A stretch of 64,000 bases of DNA, from the NCBI GenBank assembly GCA_944472135.2, contig OX235270.1, positions 138,337,632 to 138,401,631 on the forward strand, given 5' to 3'. The DNA comes from Trichobilharzia regenti. Taxonomy: Eukaryota; Platyhelminthes; Trematoda; Strigeidida; Schistosomatidae. The notes beneath the pieces are model-generated. The model saw only the letters and a list, made by a program, of their open reading frames with translations, made no database searches and had not been told where the DNA came from. Positions 11,495 through 23,404 of this stretch are shown here, in pieces (position 1 is the first letter of the stretch; each line of letters begins with the position of its first letter). The translations under genes and the position numbers were made by a program.

Positions 11495-12402
11495 ATTCCC
11501 TTGGGTTCCGAGTGGAACAGAGGGCTTCAACAACACATCTCCACCTTGTTCTATCCCCTGCTATCCTCTTCAGCTGGCTCGACGATTCACCATAATCTCT
11601 CATCTCCTCCTCGTCGTCACACGACCTCCTCTATATCATCCTCACACCGACGACCCACTTGTCGCTTCCCACTCAAATTCAACTGGAGCGATGGTTCGAA
11701 CTGCGCCCAATGCCATTCGACAGCCTCCTCAAAGTAGGCATGATCCATCTTCATTTTTTCCTACATATTTGCTGAGTAGTTGCCTCTTGGTTGGTTCTTT
11801 CCCAGACAGAGTTTCTCGTTGTTATTTCTTGCAGGTTGGCTGACCACTTGATCTTCAGTGTGGCGTCAGAGAAGGAAGCAGCTGTTGATAAAAGTCTGTA
11901 ACTTGTTGGAAATGCTTTTCGTGACAGGCAGTGCAATTTTCTGACCTGTATAGAAGGACTGACTGACTGACTGACTTCACATATGTGTTAGAAACCGGAA
12001 TCTTGTTGCTTATGCTGAGGCTAAGTGAAGCAGAAGATTTCCAAACTGGTTTCAGGTTGATGAAGGCGTATCTTATCTTCCGAATTTTGACTGGCTTTCA
12101 CATCCTCATTCGTTCCAACTGCCGGTGGTTGAAACTATGCTTTCTAGATAAGTGAAGGAAGTAACCTCTGACAAACCTCTCCAGTTGATGGTAGTTGGTG
12201 CTGGTTGTTGCTTTTGCTTTTAGTTGGTCACCTTCATCACCTCCATCTTCTCTATGTTCATTTGAAGTCCTGTCTTCCTTGCCTGCTTCTTCAGCCAGTT
12301 TGTTACTTTTCGCCTGTATATCTTTGAGTCTTTGTGTGATGAAAGGTATATATCACCTCCTAAATCCATATCTTCTAGAATTCTGCAACAATAAGGAAAC
12401 AA
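11495..12402 (-). mobile_element. RTE-clade retrotransposon fragment (near-identical to the 19.9 kb copy)
   Basis: The minus-strand reading gives a degenerate D-D region (DMDLGGDIYLSSHK), QMNIEKMEVMK, and then FPTSYRLLSTAASFSDATLK and NSVWERTNQEA. The part 11495-12080 is almost the same as 19920-20530 in inverted orientation, sharing the same frame-breaking changes and a (GTCA)n tract. It is non-functional. Confidence 0.8.
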
Positions 12403-12635
12403 ATATATTTCTGTAGATTTCTGATACAGTATTAATAACTACATCACTTTGTGTCATATCAGATAAACTTATCTAATATACGATTACATTCTACCACAGT
12501 GTTACCCAGTTCTAGGCCTTCAAGACGAATAATTCAATGACTGGTTCATTCTAGCTCTGTTGTGGTGATTTTCTTGGTTTTCTTATGTGTATTACTTAAG
12601 CAATTATGATTTAAACCAAAGTTCTTATTACTTAC

Positions 12636-12844
12636 GTGAATCTTATTAGTCCACTATATTTATAAACTGTTGAACCACTGAAATTGATGAAAATCTTTTC
12701 AACTTCATCATAATTTGATGGTGGCACTTCTTCATTAAATTCATTGAATGATTCACCAATAAAAGTTCCACGATTCGGTCCATCATATTGTAGTTGACCA
12801 TCATTTTTAAATGTTAATCCAGAGTTTGTATTAGACATTTCCAT
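12636..12844 (-). CDS. Agrin-like gene exon: linker and start of LamG3
   Basis: This exon has 69 codons plus two bases, phase 0 to phase 2, with acceptor ..aattcaag and donor GTAAGT. The first codon happens to be ATG, but phase and context show an internal exon. It encodes an acidic, Asn-rich linker (FNEFNEEVPPSNYDE) and ends with KIFINFSGSTVYKYSGLIR, which fits the opening F-x-G-S-x-x strand of a LamG domain. It splices in phase 2 to the exon at 8.0-8.4 kb. Confidence 0.8.
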
Positions 12845-12849
12845 CTTGA

Positions 12850-14455
12850 ATTAATAAACAAACAAATGAATTATATATAAGGCATTACTTTAGCCTCTTG
12901 AAATTAGAAAATATCGACAGAGGCCGACTGATGCAGTCACGTGAAAGAAAAACAAATATGAGGAATTCTAAAATTGTATGGTGGTATGTGAAGCTTTGAC
13001 TATTTGATCTGACGCTAATATTGAAACCCCATGATGACAGGTTCAAACCCACAACACCTAGTGAGGTTAAGATAGCCAGGTAGTTTCACTGTCTCTAAAA
13101 GAATGTAACTCATTGCTTAATACACGAGAATGCAAGTGGTTGTTCAGTAGCATTTCAATTCACAGTACTGTATATCATCATATTGTTCCACCTAGTTTCT
13201 TGGTGGCAATTTATTGTACTTAGGAGATCACATTTTGTGATCTGAATATTTTGGATTCCCAAAGCAAACTTTAATTAATTTTCACCTCACACTGTGCAAT
13301 TCGCAAATTAGGAGTTTTAGGAAATTCGAAAGGTTCAGAAAATAACAATCCATATCATATCGTACCATTTCAGATAGCCATTTCTGTTTTCAGTTGAGTG
13401 ACTTAGGTGATAGATTTTTTGGTGGAATCATAGCATAGCCAGTAGCATTCATAAGCATCAGTAGACGTCACCAGGAAATTTATTGTGAGATTTTATGAGA
13501 TTTTACGTTTCACTGCTAAATATCTTCTGTGTATTCAATAAAAGTTCAGTGATGAGGCAGTTCAACTAATGTTTAGTTTGATTTGTTCAATGTAAGCTTA
13601 ATAAACAGTGAGATGGTTTCATTTACAGAGTGATTAGTAGTCACACAAAAACTACTTCATAGCATTGTGAAGCTTGCTTTTTGTGTTTCTCATCCTTTAT
13701 TTCTCGTGCTTAGAGTAATTTTATTCATCCTCACCAGGGACGGAGGCCAGGATTTTAGGTTACGATGTAAGCTGGTTAACTGGTGAGTAATGCTGAAGAG
13801 TCCGTTCACATGTAATCTCTTTGTATACAAGTTTACGTGCATCTCTGGTAATAGTGACATTGGGAGAACAGAAACAAGGACACAGCTACGATTCTCTAAA
13901 CATATACCAAAACGCCTACCTCACACTTACAATAATGCCATTTCCAGATATCAACACGAGTCATAAGGTAAACACACTGAAATCCTTTAGAATTATCAAT
14001 AGATGATTTGGGTGAATTCTCCTCAAATTTGCCTAAGCTGTTGCTAATAGACGATTGAAACTCGACTTTTGTATTCAGCTATGAGTCTCCTTTTACCTTG
14101 GTAACCGGATGTCTCCATTCTCTCTTTCATTTGATTGCGCAACCATTGCTTTTAACCTCTCTCCCCTTAGGTATAGTGTAACTTAGCTTGCTTCTGTGAT
14201 TTGAGTTCAACTCACTATGTTGTTACACCGTTTATTTGTTATACACCATCTTAATCACCTTTTATCTTTATTACGCAATCCCCTAACCACTGTATCAAAA
14301 CATTTATTTTTTTAAACTAGAACCCTGTGGGTATAAACTGCATAAGTATAATTTTCTGAGCACAGTTTATTAAATTTGGAGCCTCTTGTCAAGTGACATC
14401 ATGCAACATTTGCAAGTATGTTAAAAATTGTTCTCTGCATGAGCTTAATAATTTT
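12850..14455. other. Intron sequence, no gene recognised
   Basis: This lies between agrin-like exons at 12.6-12.8 and 15.0 kb. It is AT-rich unique-looking DNA with short chance frames on both strands. No known repeat is recognised apart from the SINE that follows at 14.46 kb. Confidence 0.4.
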
Positions 14456-14459
14456 TTAC

Positions 14460-14690
14460 ATGATTTCATCATGAACTGACATTAGTTAGAGAACCACTGG
14501 AAAACCCTGGAAGTACTGGACAGCTGTTTCCCCTGTCCTAGTTCGCGGCTCTTCAGCAGTTCGCATCCAAAGCTAGGGTTCAAACCCAGGACTTTCTGGT
14601 TACAGGGCGAGCTCGTATAACATTAAGCCACTGAGACCCGATCCAATGGCCCATGAATTCTAACTTCTGCCAATAATGTTTCAGACTCTA
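14460..14690 (-). repeat. Group C SINE
   Basis: On the minus strand: leader TTAGAATTCATGGGCCATTG, head CTCAGTGGCTTAATG, T-arm CCTGGGTTTGAACCCTAG, then degraded core CTGCTGAAGAGCC with GGAAACAGCTGTCCAGTAC. It ends in CATGATGAAAT. Leader, head, core and tail are all present. Confidence 0.75.
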
Positions 14691-15007
14691 CGCAGCTGAT
14701 GAAAATCCAGCGAAATAAACGACAGTAACAACATATTCTGCAGAAACCATTGTTCTTGCTTTGTTCAAATTCATAAAGAAGAATGATTATATTTCAGGAC
14801 TACAAAGGGACGACTGTCTGGTATTCCCTCGCATGCAATGGTTCTTTTTGGCTAACAAGTACTGAAATTCTCATGAAAATTGGTATTTGATCACATGGTT
14901 ACATTGTCAAAATCTACATGAAAATGGTGATCGGTATCTGAAATTAGATCTTATGCACATCTAACTGATATTGAAGCTTACAATTATGACAATACTGAAT
15001 AACTTAC

Positions 15008-15316
15008 TTTACGCTGAAGACATGCTTGTTTTTCAACTTCATCGATTTGTTCATCTAATCTCCCTTTCATCATATGCATCAGCTGTAGCGGTGTTGTACA
15101 TGCACATGTAGCACGTTGTATATTTGGACGGCATATATTATCTGGTTGGTCTAATTGACAAGGTGAATAGTCTGGACCACATGGTAAGCCTTGCCATTGT
15201 GATGTATTTGCCCATTTTTCAATTAGATGAGATGATCTACTCAACTCTTCGGGTGTATTTGTCATATCTGCGGGAGATGGTCCGGCTAATACAACCTCAG
15301 CACCATTTATATTGAT
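15008..15316 (-). CDS. Agrin-like gene exon: end of LamG2 and Cys-rich linker
   Basis: This exon has 103 codons, phase 0 to phase 0, with acceptor ..acctacag and donor GTAAGT. It starts with INGAEVVLAG, the last LamG strand following G-A-I-Q-R from the previous exon. It then encodes a linker with a cysteine cluster (LPCGPDYSPC, NICRPN, ATCACTT) that may be a degenerate EGF. A charged, helix-prone region (KGRLDEQIDEVEKQACLQRK) follows. The cysteine spacing does not fit a normal EGF, so this module's fold is uncertain. Confidence 0.83.
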
Positions 15317-15319
15317 CTG

Positions 15320-16660
15320 TAGGTAATTAATTGAAAGTGGAAGAAATACATTAGGAAAGAGGAGTAGTTTGAAACGAATAAAAATAATTTCGTCGCAGTT
15401 AGACAATTGATGAGAAACAGGTGTGTTCTGAAACAGAGTTGCTGCTACTGACATTGGATGGTTGAAATTAATCAGTAAGAAGCTCTGAATTTCGTCATCG
15501 ATATATGTTCTACCAGAGACCATCCACACGTGGGTGTGTCTCTGACTGAGTTACTATACGACCCTAACTAGAATTTCTGGGAAGACCTTGGTCTTATTAG
15601 ATTTTCAGATATTTCTTTCCTGTAGTGTTAATTTAGCACGAGACCTGGCTTTGTGACGCTTTGTCGATTATTTCCGCGTATTCATCATCAGCCTGTATTG
15701 CAGACCGATGATAAGTCTTCCAGGACAATGACAACTAAAGAGTGCATATAAAACATAACAGTAGTTACTCTTTAATGACCTAAGTTATTGCTAGTGACTG
15801 GGATAAATTTGACTTTGGTCTCTTTTTAAGTCAATCTCAGTTAAAAAAATAATAAAAGGCAGAAGTTACTAAATAATAACTGTCCTTCCTTAGTTTGAGA
15901 TTATGAACCGACTTTATGTGTACTCAAGCATAGAACGTCTGCTCGTCTTTCGGCAAGATTGACACCACGAAGCCACTGAAATAAAATTTAGGAGTGCCTG
16001 CCTTATAACTCTTATTACTTATGCACAGACTTTATTAGTGAGGAGTGGTACTGGTTAGATAACTGGTCAGGAACTGGAGGGAAGTACGACAATAGGTAAT
16101 AATAGATTTCTGTAAGCTCAAGTCGTAAAAAATATGACTCGATAATGGACATCAGATATTAATTACGGTAACATGTTTTCAGACTTAGATCAGTGTCACA
16201 AAGTCGACAGTTTCGTTGATTGCTATCACCACTACCTATAAGTTTAGGGTGTAAGGTGTTCCCTGAGTAGTTAAATGTCAGGTTCTGTGTATCAAGTACT
16301 CAGAAATACAGGTCAGAATCTACAGGCCTCTCATTGTTATTCAAAAGAAACGTCGGACACCACAATTCAGTGTTTTTCACAAACTTGGCTGATCCATTTT
16401 GAATAGAATTAAAGAATAACAACTTTATCAGTAACTGGGGCGGGTAATGCTGAAGAGCACCGGACTGAAACGAAGCAATTGTTTAGTGATCATAAATTTC
16501 TGACGAAATCAATCTGACTTGAAATCAATCAGATCCCCAAAAATTTATCGTCCGAAGATGAATTACCATTAGTCAATAAGGCTGACTTTGTTATTCATAA
16601 TTATTAAAAACTACCTGTTTGACAAACAACATTTACTATTATTGCACTTAACCTATCATC
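15320..16660. other. Intron sequence, no gene recognised
   Basis: This is the intron between the 15.0 and 17.2 kb exons. No convincing repeat or coding frame was found before the RTE fragment at 16.67 kb. Confidence 0.4.
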
Positions 16661-16666
16661 AGTCAG

Positions 16667-17125
16667 CTTTTCTATATACACCAGAAACGTGGCAAACGCC
16701 CCGCGAAAAGCAATCCCAACAACCACCTACAGACTTCTGTCCACATTTGCTTCCTCTAGCTCCATACTGAAGAATAGATGGCCGGCCGGTCAAAGGGAAT
16801 TATCAAAAAGAAACTCTCACAATGAACCAAACAATAATGTGTTGCTCAAGAAATATTCCGAAGAAAGTGGAGATGAACAGGACATATTCTGAGGAGGTCT
16901 TCCGGTGACATCGTGTGCCAGACCATAGCTCGATTGGGACCCGAATGGGAAAAGAACTAGATGTGTGTCCGAGTATGACATGGAGGAGATCACGTGAGGA
17001 ATAGACGAAAGACTATGGGGGTCGTGGAGCCAGATTAAGAGGACCATGGAGAACAGAAAAAAGTGTAGACGTGCTGCTGAACACTATGTTCCACTTGAAA
17101 CCCAGCACAGTAATGATGATTAACC
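16667..17125 (+). mobile_element. RTE-clade retrotransposon 3' fragment
   Basis: It begins at the E-T-W motif (TPETWQTPREK) and continues through RNSHNEPNNNV and a degraded W-x-G-H region. Its DNA is close to the 9.06-9.45 kb fragment (AAAGGGAATTATCAAAAAG shared). It ends about 35 bases before the agrin-like exon at 17162. Confidence 0.75.
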
Positions 17126-17161
17126 CTTATCGTTACCATAAAAATAGGAAAAATGACTTAC

Positions 17162-17278
17162 CCTCTGAATAGCTCCTTCTAAACCTTGTCTAACAGGAAG
17201 AAAACTGAATGTTGCTTGATCACGAAAGTCATAACCACCAAGATAAATTGGACTTGATGACAAATCGAAGTTACTTAA
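17162..17278 (-). CDS. Agrin-like gene exon: late LamG2
   Basis: This exon has 39 codons, phase 0 to phase 0, with acceptor ..attttattag and donor GTAAGT. It encodes SSPIYLGGYDFR and then GLEGAIQR. IYLGG is the conserved penultimate strand of LamG. In the following motif the usual Gly-Cys-Ile is Gly-Ala-Ile here, so one half of the domain's normal disulfide is absent. An (AT)n tract lies in the intron about 85 bases away on the acceptor side. RTE fragments flank the exon on both sides. Confidence 0.85.
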
Positions 17279-17361
17279 CTAATAAAATAAATGAAAATGT
17301 AAATACATAAACAATTTGTAATTATGAAAGTATTTACCGTTGACAAATAAACAATCTTAGT

Positions 17362-17363
<2 letters not shown>

Positions 17364-17418
<55 letters not shown>
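17364..17418. repeat. (AT)n microsatellite
   Basis: About 55 bases of pure AT dinucleotide repeat lie in the agrin-like intron close to the acceptor of the 17.2 kb exon. Confidence 0.95.
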
Positions 17419-17423
<5 letters not shown>

Positions 17424-17595
17424 GGCTCTTTTAAAGTGATTCAAAATTTTCCTAAAGGGTTTCGCTTACATTGTTTAAAAATAATTGAATCATTGTCAAG
17501 TTCAAACTCTGTATGATTTATACGTTGCCTAGTTGTAATATATTTTCTATTTTTACTGTTTTATACTTATAGTAACTTATTTTCAAACTTATTAT

Positions 17596-18225
17596 TATTG
17601 TTTCCTTTAGTTCCCAGAGGAACATAGGACTACAGTCGCGCCTCTCCATGGCGTTTGGTTCTCTGATGACGTTTTCATCTGGCTTTATATCTGCCCATAT
17701 GCTTTTATCTCCTTTTCGCATAATCGCCTCCATGTCACCCTCACACTGACGACCAACTCACCGCTTCCCATTCGGGTTCCGCTTGACAGATGTCCTGGCA
17801 TGTGATGTCACTTCATCGTCTTCGCAGAGTGTTTCCAATCCACCTCGATTTCTCCCTGCTTATTTGTTGCACAATCAATTCCTGGTTGGTTCGCTCATTG
17901 CCAGAGATCCCTCCCTGTCGCTGATCTTCTCTGGCCGGTCATCTGATCTTTAGTAGTACTGAGCGAAGACAGCTGTTGATGAAGGTCTGTGGTTTGTTCG
18001 AAGTGCCCTTCGTGACGCGGCACCAAGTCTCTAATCAGTATAGCAGCACTGACTTCACATCGGAGTTGAAAATCCGGATGTTATTTCTCATGCTGGGTGT
18101 TGTTGATCTCCACACAAACTTAGAGTAGTGAAAGCTTACCTTGCCTTCTCGATGCTCGTTTTGATATCCTCGTCAGTTCCGTTCGCCCGGTGTCAGTAGG
18201 TAAAGAAGGTTGCTTCTTTCAGATA
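17596..18225 (-). mobile_element. RTE-clade retrotransposon fragment
   Basis: The minus-strand reading recovers RTE C-terminal motifs in broken frames: a tail like GTTCCTCTGGGAACTAAAGG, a W-R-R region, ERTNQEL-like and T-W parts, with about 600 bases in total. It faces opposite to the copies at 16.7 and 18.9 kb. Confidence 0.7.
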
Positions 18226-18599
18226 ATTATTCCAAATATAAGTGTTGACTTTATCCGTATTCTCCTGTGTAATTTCTTATAATATAAACTGACATTTTAT
18301 TTTTCGAATATTCCACCAGTATTTTGAAGTTTCTTCTTTTTCAAATGAATGAAAAGTGTAAGAACTGTAACGAACTAAGTGTTTGGAAAATCCCTCCCAG
18401 ACTGCCTAATTACAATGTTTGCACTCATTTTTATGTTGCAACTAACTCAGTAATTATTTTCCGTTTCTCGCCTAGCCTATATATCATTATTTTGATATTT
18501 GCTTACCGTGTTTTGACCAAATCCTCACTATTTGTCTTTGTCCCTGTTTAATCTTCAATTCGAATTCTTCTCTTTGTGGTTGTGTGATTCATTAATAAT

Positions 18600-18890
18600 G
18601 TCTTTGTTTCACGATGGAAGTGGATCAAAGTAATTCTGATCTTGGACTGTGTCTGCGGGAATTATTGATGTGTGATTCTTGTGGACAGAGTTTTTGATCA
18701 CATCTTGTTGGGAATATTCTACTTGAATTTTGGTTAACTAATTTTGTTCTACAGTACTTGGTTTGTAGATAGAAACATATCTAGACTGTATAGCTTTCTA
18801 AGCTGGCTGTTCAGCTGATTCTGGGTTTTTGATGTTATTATTCTTGTTGAATAGAACCACACATAGATTCCAAGGAGAAACAATGGTCTT
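18600..18890 (+). repeat. Unclassified interspersed repeat (also at 39.85 kb)
   Basis: The sequence GGACAGAGTTTTTGATCAC and GGGAATATTCTACTTGAATT here is paralleled by GACAGAGTTTTGACTTCACC and GGAAATATTCCTCTTGAATC at 39.85 kb. Similarity goes on through CTGTATAGCT and GAATAGAACCACA-like parts. No coding content or known family is recognised. Confidence 0.4.
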
Positions 18891-18917
18891 TTCGATGTCT
18901 TTACAGCGTTTTGTGAC

Positions 18918-19128
18918 TGTGCCCTCGAGTGGAACCCGAAAGGGAGGCGGCGAGTTGGTCGTCCAAGGGTGACTTGGAGGAGGTCATGTGAAGAGGAGAT
19001 GAAAGCATGTGGGCAGACCTGGAGCAGGGTGAAAAAGTTGTCAAAAAACCGAAGTCAATGGAGGTGCGCAGCTGAAGCCCTATGTTCCTCTAGGAACTAA
19101 AGGATACAATAATAATAATAATAATGCA
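18918..19128 (+). mobile_element. RTE-clade retrotransposon 3' end
   Basis: The fragment starts with CCCTCGAGTGGAACCCGAAA, includes GGCGGCGAGTTGGTCGTCC, and ends CTAGGAACTAAAGGATACAA followed by (TAA)n. It is nearly the same as the end of the 6.77-7.24 kb copy. Confidence 0.8.
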
Positions 19129-19919
19129 GTAGGACTCTGAGATCAACTCCATGAGTTCAGAAAACAACTAATAGGTTTTGCTTGTAATAAAAAGACCCTC
19201 CTACCTGTTTGAGAGTGTCGTGTTTTACTGTATGAATCAATTTGCACAAGTCTTTTTACAAGCACGCGGACTACTGGACGGTATCCACGGAATAAATGTC
19301 TGCTGAGGCAAAAATTTAACCTTCATGAAGTTCAGCAAAACAATATAAAGAGTCAAGAAAAATGTTTAGAAAGCTTTTGAATTGATAGTGGGAACCTTTC
19401 CAAACGCTTCCAGTAGTATTTCTTATTGTCAAGCATTTAAATTTAATATATATGGAAAACTTGGGCACTGTGGTAGTAAGTAATTCCATATTAGTTAGTT
19501 TATTAGATGTGTCACACAGTGAAACAGTATTATTCACTGGATGACGCAGTTTCGAACAAAATTTATTGTTCATAATCATATCAATTGTAATCACACGACT
19601 TTGAAACTTGAGTTTTATAGTTTTCTTTGTCTTCTCCTGTTTGTCGTAGGGGTAGTAGAATTTCCCAGATATCAGGATTTAAATTTAACTTGGCACATTA
19701 TTTACAGTGTTCAACTCTGTCTTATCAGACTTCTGGGCTTGTCACACAATGTTTCACTTTATATACTAACTTATATAGTTTTGCCCCGCTTTATATATTT
19801 GACAAACTATTTCATTTATTCCATTAACAACTTTCTCGTTTGGTGTTCAATCACAAATGTGATCACAAATATTTTCTCACAGTCAACATTGTTTTTATCC
19901 TTAGTATTATTATTAACAG

Positions 19920-20535
19920 TATAAGAATTCACCAGAATCGGAAAGACGAGATACGCCTTCATCAACCTGAAACCAGTTTGGAAATCTTCTGCTTCACTTA
20001 GCCTCGGCATAAGCAACAAGATTCCGGTTTCTAACACATATGTGAAGTCAGTCAGTCAGTCAGTCCTTCTATACAGGTCAGAAAATTGCACTGCCTGTCA
20101 CGGAAAGCATTTCCAACAAGTTACAGACTTTTATCAACAGCTGCTTCCTTCTCTGACGCCACACTGAAGATCAAATGGTCAGCCGACCTGCAAGAAATAA
20201 CAACGAGAAACTCTGTCTGGGAAAGAACCGACCAAGAGGCAACTACTCAGAAAATATGCAGGAAAACATGAAGATGGATCATGCCTACTTTGAGGAGGCT
20301 GTCGAATGGCATTGGGCGCAGTTCGAACCATTGCTCGAGTTGAATTCGAGTGGGAAGCGACAAGTGGGTCGTCGGTGTGAGGATGACATAGAGGAGGTCG
20401 TGTGACGAGGAGGAGATGAGAGATTATGATGAATCGTCGAGCCAGCTGAAGAGGATAGCAGGGGATAGAACGAGGTGGAGATGTGTTGTTGAAGCCATAT
20501 GTTCCACTCAGAGTCGAGTGGAATAATGGTAATAA
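19920..20535 (+). mobile_element. RTE-clade retrotransposon fragment (near-identical to the 11.5 kb copy)
   Basis: It contains HCLSRKAFPTSYRLLST, TRNSVWERTDQEATT and a broken C-terminus, with a (GTCA)n tract near 20050. It matches 11495-12080 inverted with few differences, including shared disabling changes, so the two come from one recent non-autonomous source or from a duplication. Confidence 0.8.
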
Positions 20536-21090
20536 TGAGAATTCACACCTGCTGTGTAAACGTCTTCAAGGAATATAATTTTGTAAAAATTATGTATACA
20601 TATACGACTGAATAGCTTGATAATAAACTGGTTGGAAAGAGTCTCCTCGTTGAATATTGCTCTTTTACTGTAAAGATCTTTATTTAAAGATATAATGAAT
20701 GAAACTCTAAAGGTAGCTTAATTCTTATAGATTTCGAACTAGTAGCCCTTCGCTTACTAATCAGCATTAACAGAGCAACTTTAAAATTAGTTGAAGAGAC
20801 CCAGTTGATTTAAATTTGTAACAGATAAGGTAGGTATTCTCATTCAAACATTTTCATTTTACAGTAAAATTATACGAATCTGTTCTCGTTATTAATGACA
20901 TACCTCTTTCGGGAGACGACTTTGTGCATGGAGAAACTGTGAAGGAATCTAAAATATCAAAGCGATATAATAAAAAAATATTCAGCTTTAGTTTTGAGGT
21001 AAGCTTAATTTACATCATATAGAAAACTCTGCTGACTTTCATATGAAATCTCAAGAATACTGAAATGTTACATGATGTCATTGGAAGTAA
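20536..21090. other. Intron sequence, no feature recognised
   Basis: AT-rich sequence with no convincing frame, splice-bounded exon or repeat. Confidence 0.35.
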
Positions 21091-21265
21091 TTTGGTAGAC
21101 CGTGACTAGCAATGGAATCCAGGAGCCTCATTCCGTCCTATCTGAGACTATTCACCTGGATGTATCTTCATCCCTGAGTGAGTAATGGTGTTCCAGTTGT
21201 CACTCAAACGAATACCTTATGTTTCAAATACCAAAGCGTTGTTCTCTAGACGACGTATGTCAAGA
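21091..21265 (-). repeat. Sm-alpha-like satellite/SINE copy with degraded hammerhead
   Basis: On the minus strand the sequence ATACATCCAGGTGAATAGTC, AGATAGGACGGAATG and CTCCTGGATTCCATTGCTAG aligns with the schistosome Sm-alpha hammerhead region. CTGATGA is altered (GTGAATA) and GAAA reads GGAA, so self-cleavage is not expected. The upstream tRNA-like part continues to about 21265. Confidence 0.7.
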
Positions 21266-21954
21266 GAGTCTCCTCTAATGAAATGGGCATCAGTTTGTAT
21301 TTAAAGAAACTCAGTCTTCATCATACTGTTGATTCACCGGACCAAAATGTTCGGCCTTTTTTCACGTCATCTGAATAAATGTTGATTAATTGGTGAAATT
21401 TCAAACTGACAATAGTTCGAAATGTCGAGTGTCACTCGATAATGACTGCTGAAGAAGATATGTATGAGAAAGCGTAGTTTGTATGGTCGAGTACTAAGTG
21501 GCAATCGGAGTGGTACCTCATGGAATCCGTCTATCTTGATGGTTCAGATGCAATCAGATCTAGTTTTCAACTATATTTTAGTATCATATTCTTTTATTTA
21601 CATGGTGTATTCCGTTTCGTATTGTTTTTCTTTCCATTGTATTTGTTTTTGTTACATGCCAGATGAATTAACCTGATGTGCGTCAAACTGGACCCCTAGT
21701 TAGTATGCTTTTACAAAACATGATGTCTCTGGTCACGTCCGAGATTAAACAGATTTCAACGGTCTTCGTATTACACGACAATTGTCGCTTTGCTAAGTTC
21801 GGCATCATTAGCCTCTTTATGACTTCATAAACAGCATATTATTATATGCCTTGTAGCATCTTGTTTCATTCTGATATTAAGCGAGTTGAAATTCTTCAGA
21901 AATCGATATCAACCAGCAGGAGCTGCCTAGTGATTGTGATTTATAAGAGGACGT

Positions 21955-22085
21955 TTCTGAGAAGATCAAAGCCTGCAGGCAGTCCTATAACCAGCTAAAG
22001 AGGACTTCAGAGTAAAGGATGGAATGTGGATGTCCTGTTGAAGCCCGATGCTGCACTCGAAACCATAGGGAATAATAATAACAAC
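21955..22085 (+). mobile_element. RTE-clade 3' end fragment
   Basis: CAGCTAAAGAGGACTTCAGA, CTGTTGAAGCCCGATG and CTCGAAACCATAGGGAATAA followed by (TAA)n match the 3' ends of other RTE copies in the window. Confidence 0.65.
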
Positions 22086-22654
22086 ACGTTTCTTCAGACC
22101 AGAAGGATGGCTGTGTGCAAACTCGAGTTTAAAAAAATCATGGGAGAAGCTGAACATTTATAAGTCGGAATTTAACTGCTATTTGTTTTTAAATTCCCCT
22201 TAACTACACCCTGAATTAAAGGAACTTCATAGGCGACCTTTCTTGATCTAGTGCTCGTGTTTGTTAAACTGGTATCAGAGCAGTAGCTAAATAGAATTTT
22301 CCTGAGGATAAAAAAATACTGAAATGAACTCTGCCGGGTTACTTCAATTCTCAGTTGGCAAAATATGCTACACAATACTTCCGACTTCTTGATAAGTACA
22401 AAAGTTACTTGTGTGCACTTTTAACCATCACAAAAGATAAACAAAAGGAACCATTGGAAGTACTGGATAGCATGAAAATTAACCAGCTGCTAGGTATTAA
22501 CCGACTACGCAGTGGGCTTCCAGGCGTTGGGATGAGAAGTCATGGTTGGTGCCGTCCACCAATATTGTGTTTGTGTACAGATATTCACTGATGGCAGTCA
22601 CCGGATGAGATTGACGTCATACAGTATGAACTGATATGAGTTAAAGGTCAGCGG

Positions 22655-22860
22655 ATTCTAAACCGGCGGCTGAGTGGTCAGCGAGCTGTTTAATAACCTG
22701 GAGCTCCTCCGTTTGATTCCTAATGGGATCATGTATGCGCATTAGTGAAGATCCCAAAATTAGGAGAGTACATCCCTTCAGTGGACTGTTCAACTGTATC
22801 CTGAATATCATCAGTTTATGATGAAGTCTAATTTAGAATCAATCAAATCCTCATAAAGCA
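22655..22860 (+). repeat. Group C SINE (diverged subtype)
   Basis: The head GGCTGAGTGGTCAGCGAGC is followed by GTTTGATTCCTAATGGGATC and GTGAAGATCCCAAAATTAGG, matching the 450-588 subtype. It ends with TCATCAGTTTATGATGAAGT. The hammerhead-like core is degraded. Confidence 0.65.
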
Positions 22861-23404
22861 ACAGCTGAAGACAAATAACCGCAGTCTATCCTTCTATGCA
22901 ATTAAAATAAAATAATCAATAATAAAAGGATCATTAATTAATATCTCATACTGTATAATTCTTCTGGTCTTTAGAAATTATGAAATGAAGAGAATTCAGA
23001 CAACTTTAATGAAATACCACTGAAAAAGAAATTTCAACCGATTGCGAAATTATGTCCCCAATAAATCTTACTCAAAGAGCAGTCGAGCCAAAAGTGAACA
23101 AGGAAAAGTTGGAAGTTATGTATTTCACATTCAGCAAGTTGTGAAAAGGAAAGAAATTACACAGAATAAATGTAAAATAGTGCTGCAATTTTACCACTTC
23201 AAAGGCATATACTTTTTTCATCGGTAGGATTTTGACTGTTAGAGTCTGAAGTTGTTTTGGAGAAACTTTTCAACGTCATTGCTGTCAGGAAACAGTCTGC
23301 CTTGTTATCATTTTTTCTGTTATTCATGACATACAAGGCTGTTTCACTAAGTGTCATATTCCTGGAGACTAGAAGCTGTGCATTTCGGATTTCTGAATAA
23401 CTGG

